DNA of 12,430 nucleotides, from the NCBI GenBank assembly GCA_946481475.1, contig CAMLOB010000052.1:1-12430 (forward strand). The letters are read 5' to 3'. This document shows, piece after piece, positions 12,378 through 12,430 of this stretch (positions are counted from its first letter, which is position 1; every line of letters begins with the position of its first letter). The translations under genes were made by a program, and so were the position numbers. The notes beneath the pieces are model-generated. The model saw only the letters and a list, made by a program, of their open reading frames with translations, did no database searches and was not told the origin of the DNA. This DNA is from an uncultured Chlorobiota bacterium (lineage in GTDB: Bacteria; Bacteroidota; Kapaibacteriia; OLB7).

Positions 12378-12430
12378 TCTGCCGGGCTCCGGTCCTTTCA
12401 TTTCCGGATGCAATGGTCGGATTCAATCGG

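Noticed and set aside
1..12430. tRNA, rRNA, transposase, phage or defence genes
   Set aside because: Looked for on both strands; no characteristic sequences or motifs seen.

Overview
The window reads as a piece of a moderately GC-rich chromosome from the FCB side of the bacterial tree, most like a Chlorobi/Ignavibacteria/Kapabacteria-type organism. That placement is inference. It rests on a Chlorobi-like OmpA-family outer-membrane protein, a Bacteroidetes-style bacillithiol deacetylase, a CrtC-like carotenoid hydratase beside a CruC/CrtQ-like glycosyltransferase, sparse Shine-Dalgarno sequences, and dispersed 7-bp-periodic repeats in the intergenic gaps. No rRNA, tRNA, CRISPR array, transposase or phage gene was seen.

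Layout, left to right. (1) 1-1567: 3' part of an outer-membrane beta-barrel/OmpA-like gene on +, cut by the window edge. (2) 1577-3773 on -: a two-gene unit, an FHA protein with an FhaA-type N-terminal domain followed by a class B penicillin-binding protein of PbpA type, resembling the FhaA/PbpA wall-growth module of actinobacteria. (3) 3774-3988: gap with an imperfect inverted repeat. (4) 3989-5364 on -: a CrtC-like carotenoid 1,2-hydratase, preceded by and overlapping a small uncertain ORF. (5) 5394-5456: a heptamer array in the divergent gap. (6) 5472-6605 on +: a family 2 glycosyltransferase with C-terminal membrane segments, followed by overlapping hairpins. (7) 6856-7278 +: a small two-helix membrane protein with four cysteines. 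(8) 7345-8115 +: a KduD-like short-chain dehydrogenase. (9) 8116-8452: a repeat-filled gap. (10) 8453-9196 +: BshB1. (11) 9291-10100 +: a MULAN/GIDE-like membrane protein. (12) 10097-10951 -: a PPP-type metallophosphoesterase whose stop codon overlaps that of its convergent neighbour. (13) 10952-11375: two more heptamer arrays and a strong hairpin terminator. (14) 11376-12245 -: a secreted Spy/CpxP-like protein with a tandemly duplicated LTxxQ domain. (15) 12246-12430: leader with a good ribosome binding site and a nested inverted repeat.

The genes are mostly single-gene units with unrelated housekeeping roles: envelope, wall synthesis, carotenoid end-group chemistry, thiol redox, uronate catabolism and periplasmic chaperoning. 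The strongest leads are the FhaA-like/PbpA-like pair, including a PBP N-terminus that looks like the last helix of a RodA/FtsW protein; the possible carotenoid hydratase plus glycosyltransferase pair; and the heptanucleotide repeats, which run right up to the start codons of two genes with non-ATG starts.
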